From Ciona intestinalis (lineage: Eukaryota; Chordata; Ascidiacea; Phlebobranchia; Cionidae): a DNA stretch of 64,000 bases. Under the pieces are notes generated by a model, which did not search any database, was not told the origin of the DNA, and saw only the letters and a list, made by a program, of their open reading frames with translations. This document shows, one piece after another, positions 61,501-64,000 of the stretch. Positions within the stretch are counted from its first letter, which is position 1; every line of letters starts with the position of its first letter. The stretch covers positions 63,444 through 127,443 of the forward strand of contig NC_020169.2 in the NCBI RefSeq assembly GCF_000224145.3. The letters are read 5' to 3'. The translations under genes were made by a program, and so were the position numbers.

Positions 61501-62735
61501 GGCTGGGTTGGAATAAAACTGTGATTGACTAAATTGTATCGGGGAGCAAAACTGGAATAAAGTTCAAATTTCAGCATAACTATACAAATAAAATATAATG
61601 CATCATCTATACACATATTACCGATTTTTGTCTGAACTCTCAAAGTTTTTCATGACACCAAACACACGGATAATGATGGATGAAAATAACAAAGTTGATG
61701 CATTCCTGATTTGCCAATTATTGGAAGTAAAACCTGGCAATAAACTTTACAGTCAACATTTTTGTTGCATGTCCGTAACAAATTAGACCACTACCTTATA
61801 ATTGAAAGATACCGGGTACAAAGCTTAATGTCATTGTCAGTATTTTGAAGATGGGAGAAACATTTAATTCCTTTAAACTAATAACCTTTTCCAAATTGGC
61901 AGACTCATAATAACCCAAAGTTTCCATACTTCCATATTATAACTTAAAGTTTCCCTTTCACACAAGGAAAATCTAACAAAAGACTTACCAACAATTGCAA
62001 CTTTTAAACAAGTTGATAAATATGGGAGCATCTCATCTCCAAGTGAAGCATCTTTTACTAAACCTCTTAATATGTTTAGTGCATGAATCTAATACAACAT
62101 AAACATGAAACAATAAATTCTGATTATAATAAAAAATAATTATACCGTGCTATCTGAAGGAACAGCAACATCACTCCCATTCAATGTAATACTTTCAACA
62201 AGTTTAAAAAGTGATTTTACAATGTAGTTAAGACATTCTTGGCCTTGTGGAAATTTTGCAGAACCTAAAAGAGCCTAAAAGTAGACACAATCAGTAAAAT
62301 AAATAAACTATTTTCATAAAGTTATAAAATGAAACAATAACTAACAACACATATGCTTAGTATTGAAGCAACAGGAGAATAGCAAGACAAATACTTTGTG
62401 ACCATTGTTACTGCGTTGACTTGGGATATCACTGGGTTGTCTAAATTGAAATTACGGAAAAATTTTTAATTACCCCCCACATACTTAGTTCACAAGGAAA
62501 AGGTGTATGAAGGCACAGCTTAGGGTGCACATTGAAAAAATAATAATCATTTTTAAACCATTATCGCGGTTAGAAAACATTGGAATAACAATATACGAAA
62601 ACCTGAAGCAAGAAAGGCAGTCCAGCACTTCTACGTGTGACGCAAATCATATTTGATGTGTTCCCATCACTAATATCATCAGTTATACTTCTTGCCCATT
62701 TATCAGGGACATTACTTAGTTGTACATGCGTGCTT
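52505..62735 (-). CDS. THADA: THADA, C-terminal part (tRNA methyltransferase regulator, Trm732 homologue)
   Basis: THADA is a large HEAT/ARM-repeat protein; its yeast homologue Trm732 is needed for 2'-O-methylation at tRNA position 32. Exons on the minus strand are 62735-62603, 62274-62146, 62088-61989, 61353-61271, 60769-60655, 60470-60311, 60101-60010, 59302(or 59315)-59174, 58855-58752, 58149-58076, 57732-57565, 57080-56927, 53446-53276, 52922-52792 and 52627-52505 (TAG). Diagnostic blocks match human THADA in order: TRRSAGLPF (DUF2428), IHALNILRGL, RMPELHQFFLQRLEE, LVLSRLYP, CRQSPIYKCRVMAANALL, HGTLIQ and AWKLFLLLL. Phases agree except at two places. Between 61989 and 61353 a conserved exon is absent and the frame breaks. 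The 60010/59302 junction needs a weak acceptor, because the stronger one at 59315 is out of phase. The 5' end lies beyond the window. Confidence 0.9.
53447..56926. other. Large THADA intron with repeat content
   Basis: No exon was recognised in these 3.5 kb although the flanking exons (56927 and 53446) join in phase and align continuously to human THADA. About 53700-54275 carries a dispersed element. A (TA)n tract lies near 55553-55567. Confidence 0.5.
53700..54275. mobile_element. Dispersed element with CTCGTCCCCAAAGGG end
   Basis: The right end CTCGTCCCCAAAGGG (54259-54273) is the exact inverse of CCCTTTGGGGACGAG at 63704-63718. Sequence at 53715-53815 (TGACACAGGTGTTTGTG, TTTGTTCTTTGGAAAAATTG) matches 63745-63835 in the same orientation. 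Together the two partial copies define a MITE with CCCTTTGGGGACGAG terminal inverted repeats. Confidence 0.6.
58385..58500 (-). repeat. SINE-like fragment in a THADA intron
   Basis: It carries CCTTTGGGTTGGAG, TTAAGTGTCTTGCCC and CCACAATGGTACAAGCCT in the order of the 38770-39050 repeat. Similar fragments lie at about 61085-61190 and 62812-62890. Confidence 0.5.
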
Positions 62736-62916
62736 CTGAAGATTATAATGATAATCACTTATTTATAAGATGGGTGCTGTAAAAGCTTTGGATACTTGCC
62801 AAGCGCTAATCTCCAAATTTGACAACTCATAAGAACCATAAGGTTGGAGCAATTACGTATACGCATCCTGTACAAGGATACGTATGATCATGTGGTGGCT
62901 GTGATTAGTGTAGAAC

Positions 62917-62999
62917 AGAGGTTCTTAAACTTTTTTGTATGTTTTAGCCTTTTAACACAGATGTTTATCGGATTTACGCCCAATATATAAAATGGTTCT
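62917..62999. mobile_element. hAT-type terminal sequence running into the gap
   Basis: CAGAGGTTCTTAAACTTTTT at 62917-62936 resembles the CAGNGGTTCTCAAACT-type end of hAT (Charlie-like) elements. The sequence then enters the run of N, so no second end or target duplication can be checked. Confidence 0.45.
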
Positions 63000-63049
63000 N
63001 NNNNNNNNNNNNNNNNNNNNNNNNNNNNNNNNNNNNNNNNNNNNNNNNN
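63000..63049. other. Assembly gap (50 N)
   Basis: A run of 50 N, a length often used as a fixed placeholder. It borders the duplicated THADA block. Confidence 0.99.
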
Positions 63050-63702
63050 AATAACCCAAAGTTCCATACTTCCATATTATAACTTAAAGTTTCCCTTTCA
63101 CACAAGGAAAATCTAACAAAAGACTTACCAACAATTGCAACTTTTAAACAAGTTGATAAATATGGGAGCATCTCATCTCCAAGTGAAGCATCTTTTACTA
63201 AACCTCTTAATATGTTTAGTGCATGAATCTAATACAACATAAACATGAAACAATAAATTCTGATTATAATAAAAAATAATTATACCGTGCTATCTGAAGG
63301 AACAGCAACATCACTCCCATTCAATGTAATACTTTCAACAAGTTTAAAAAGTGATTTTACAATGTAGTTAAGACATTCTTGGCCTTGTGGACATTTTGCA
63401 GAACCTAAAAGAGCCTAAAAGTAGACACAATCAGTAAAATAAATAAACTAATTTCATAAAGTTATAAAATGAAACAATAACTAACAACACATATGCTTAG
63501 TATTGAAGCAACAGGAGAATAGCAAGATAAATACTTTGTGAATTGTGACCATTGTTACTGCGTTGACTTGGGATATCACTGGGTTGTCTAAATTAAAATT
63601 ACGGGAAAAGTTTTAATTACCCCCCACATAATTAGTTCACAAGGAAAAGGTGTATGAAAGCGCAGCTTAGGGTGCACATTGAAAAAATAATAATCATTTT
63701 TA
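63050..63702 (-). repeat. Near-identical second copy of 61909-62557 with two THADA exons
   Basis: The block repeats 61909-62557 with an offset of 1140 bases over most of its length. It contains second copies of THADA exons 62274-62146 (here 63414-63286) and 62088-61989 (here 63228-63129), both with intact splice sites. Differences include an A/C change at 62251/63391, which turns Phe into Cys in the first exon, and an extra AATTGTGA at about 63540. The copy lies upstream of the TRRSAG exon, out of order for a normal THADA transcript. A retained haplotype in the assembly is the likely cause; a real tandem duplication is the alternative. Confidence 0.85.
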
Positions 63703-64000
63703 ACCCTTTGGGGACGAGATATATTTTAACAAATTTTCCATTTTTGACCGACTGTCACATATTGCTCCCTAGCGACACAGGTGTTTGTGCTGGCGAAAAA
63801 TGACCAATTAGACTTTTGTTCTTTGGAAAAATTGCTACAAGATTGTATTTTAATTTTTTTGATGACGTCATCAAATTTTGAATGATATCATCAGAAATCT
63901 TGTATTTACGTGTAATCAGGGTTTTTAGGTAAAAATTACATAAGGAATCTATTGCAAAGTTGATTCCTGGTTTGTTTACTACCTAACTAAAATGATGTTG
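63703..64000. mobile_element. MITE left part with CCCTTTGGGGACGAG end
   Basis: It starts CCCTTTGGGGACGAG, continues TTTTTGACCGACTGTCACAT and ACACAGGTGTTTGTG as in the 53700-54275 copy, and runs off the window end. The duplicated THADA block stops exactly where it begins, at TTTTTAAC. Confidence 0.6.

Noticed and set aside
1..64000. CRISPR arrays, bacterial operons, ribosome binding sites, tRNA or rRNA genes
   Set aside because: The window is eukaryotic nuclear DNA. No regularly spaced repeat-spacer array and no complete tRNA or rRNA gene was seen.

Overview
This is a window from a eukaryotic, animal (chordate-grade) nuclear genome. It is AT-rich, with many small exons, GT-AG introns, two runs of N marking assembly gaps, and many non-autonomous DNA transposons. 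The protein set and the compact, MITE-rich layout suggest an ascidian tunicate such as Ciona. That species call is inference, because no marker gene was searched.

Layout. (1) 1-1693: the last two exons of an unrecognised plus-strand gene, followed by two poly(A) signals. (2) 1929-2443: a ~182-bp tandem repeat running into a gap. (3) 2558-14519 (+): isobutyryl-CoA dehydrogenase (ACAD8), 10 exons, complete. (4) 15078-26027 (-): mitochondrial dicarboxylate carrier (SLC25A10), 9 exons, complete, tail-to-tail with ACAD8. Its largest intron holds transposons and a two-exon coiled-coil gene fragment on the opposite strand. (5) 27478-38285 (+): SNF-related kinase SNRK, 8 coding exons, complete, head-to-head with SLC25A10 across a transposon-filled spacer. 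(6) 38286-47800: gene-poor, with several copies of one MITE family. (7) 47927-49516 (+): a tristetraprolin/ZFP36-family CCCH zinc-finger protein, 2 exons, with a TATA promoter and AU-rich elements in its own 3' UTR. (8) 52505-62735 (-): the 3' part of THADA, the tRNA methyltransferase regulator; its 5' part lies beyond the window. The THADA region is damaged in the assembly: two exons are repeated next to the second gap and a conserved exon is missing.

How the genes relate. ACAD8 (valine breakdown) and SLC25A10 (dicarboxylate/phosphate exchange) both act in mitochondria, but nothing here shows joint control. ZFP36 beside THADA matches the human ZFP36L2-THADA neighbourhood, which suggests an old chordate gene pair with a local inversion.

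Transposons explain much of the non-coding sequence. Three elements have hAT-like ends and 8-bp target duplications (4417-5895, 24293-24755, 32805-33548). A TA-flanked MITE family occurs in sizes from ~145 to ~890 bp. A 668-bp element has CAGCCC termini, a pair of >1-kb elements lies in opposite orientations, and there are SINE-like fragments. No transposase gene was seen.
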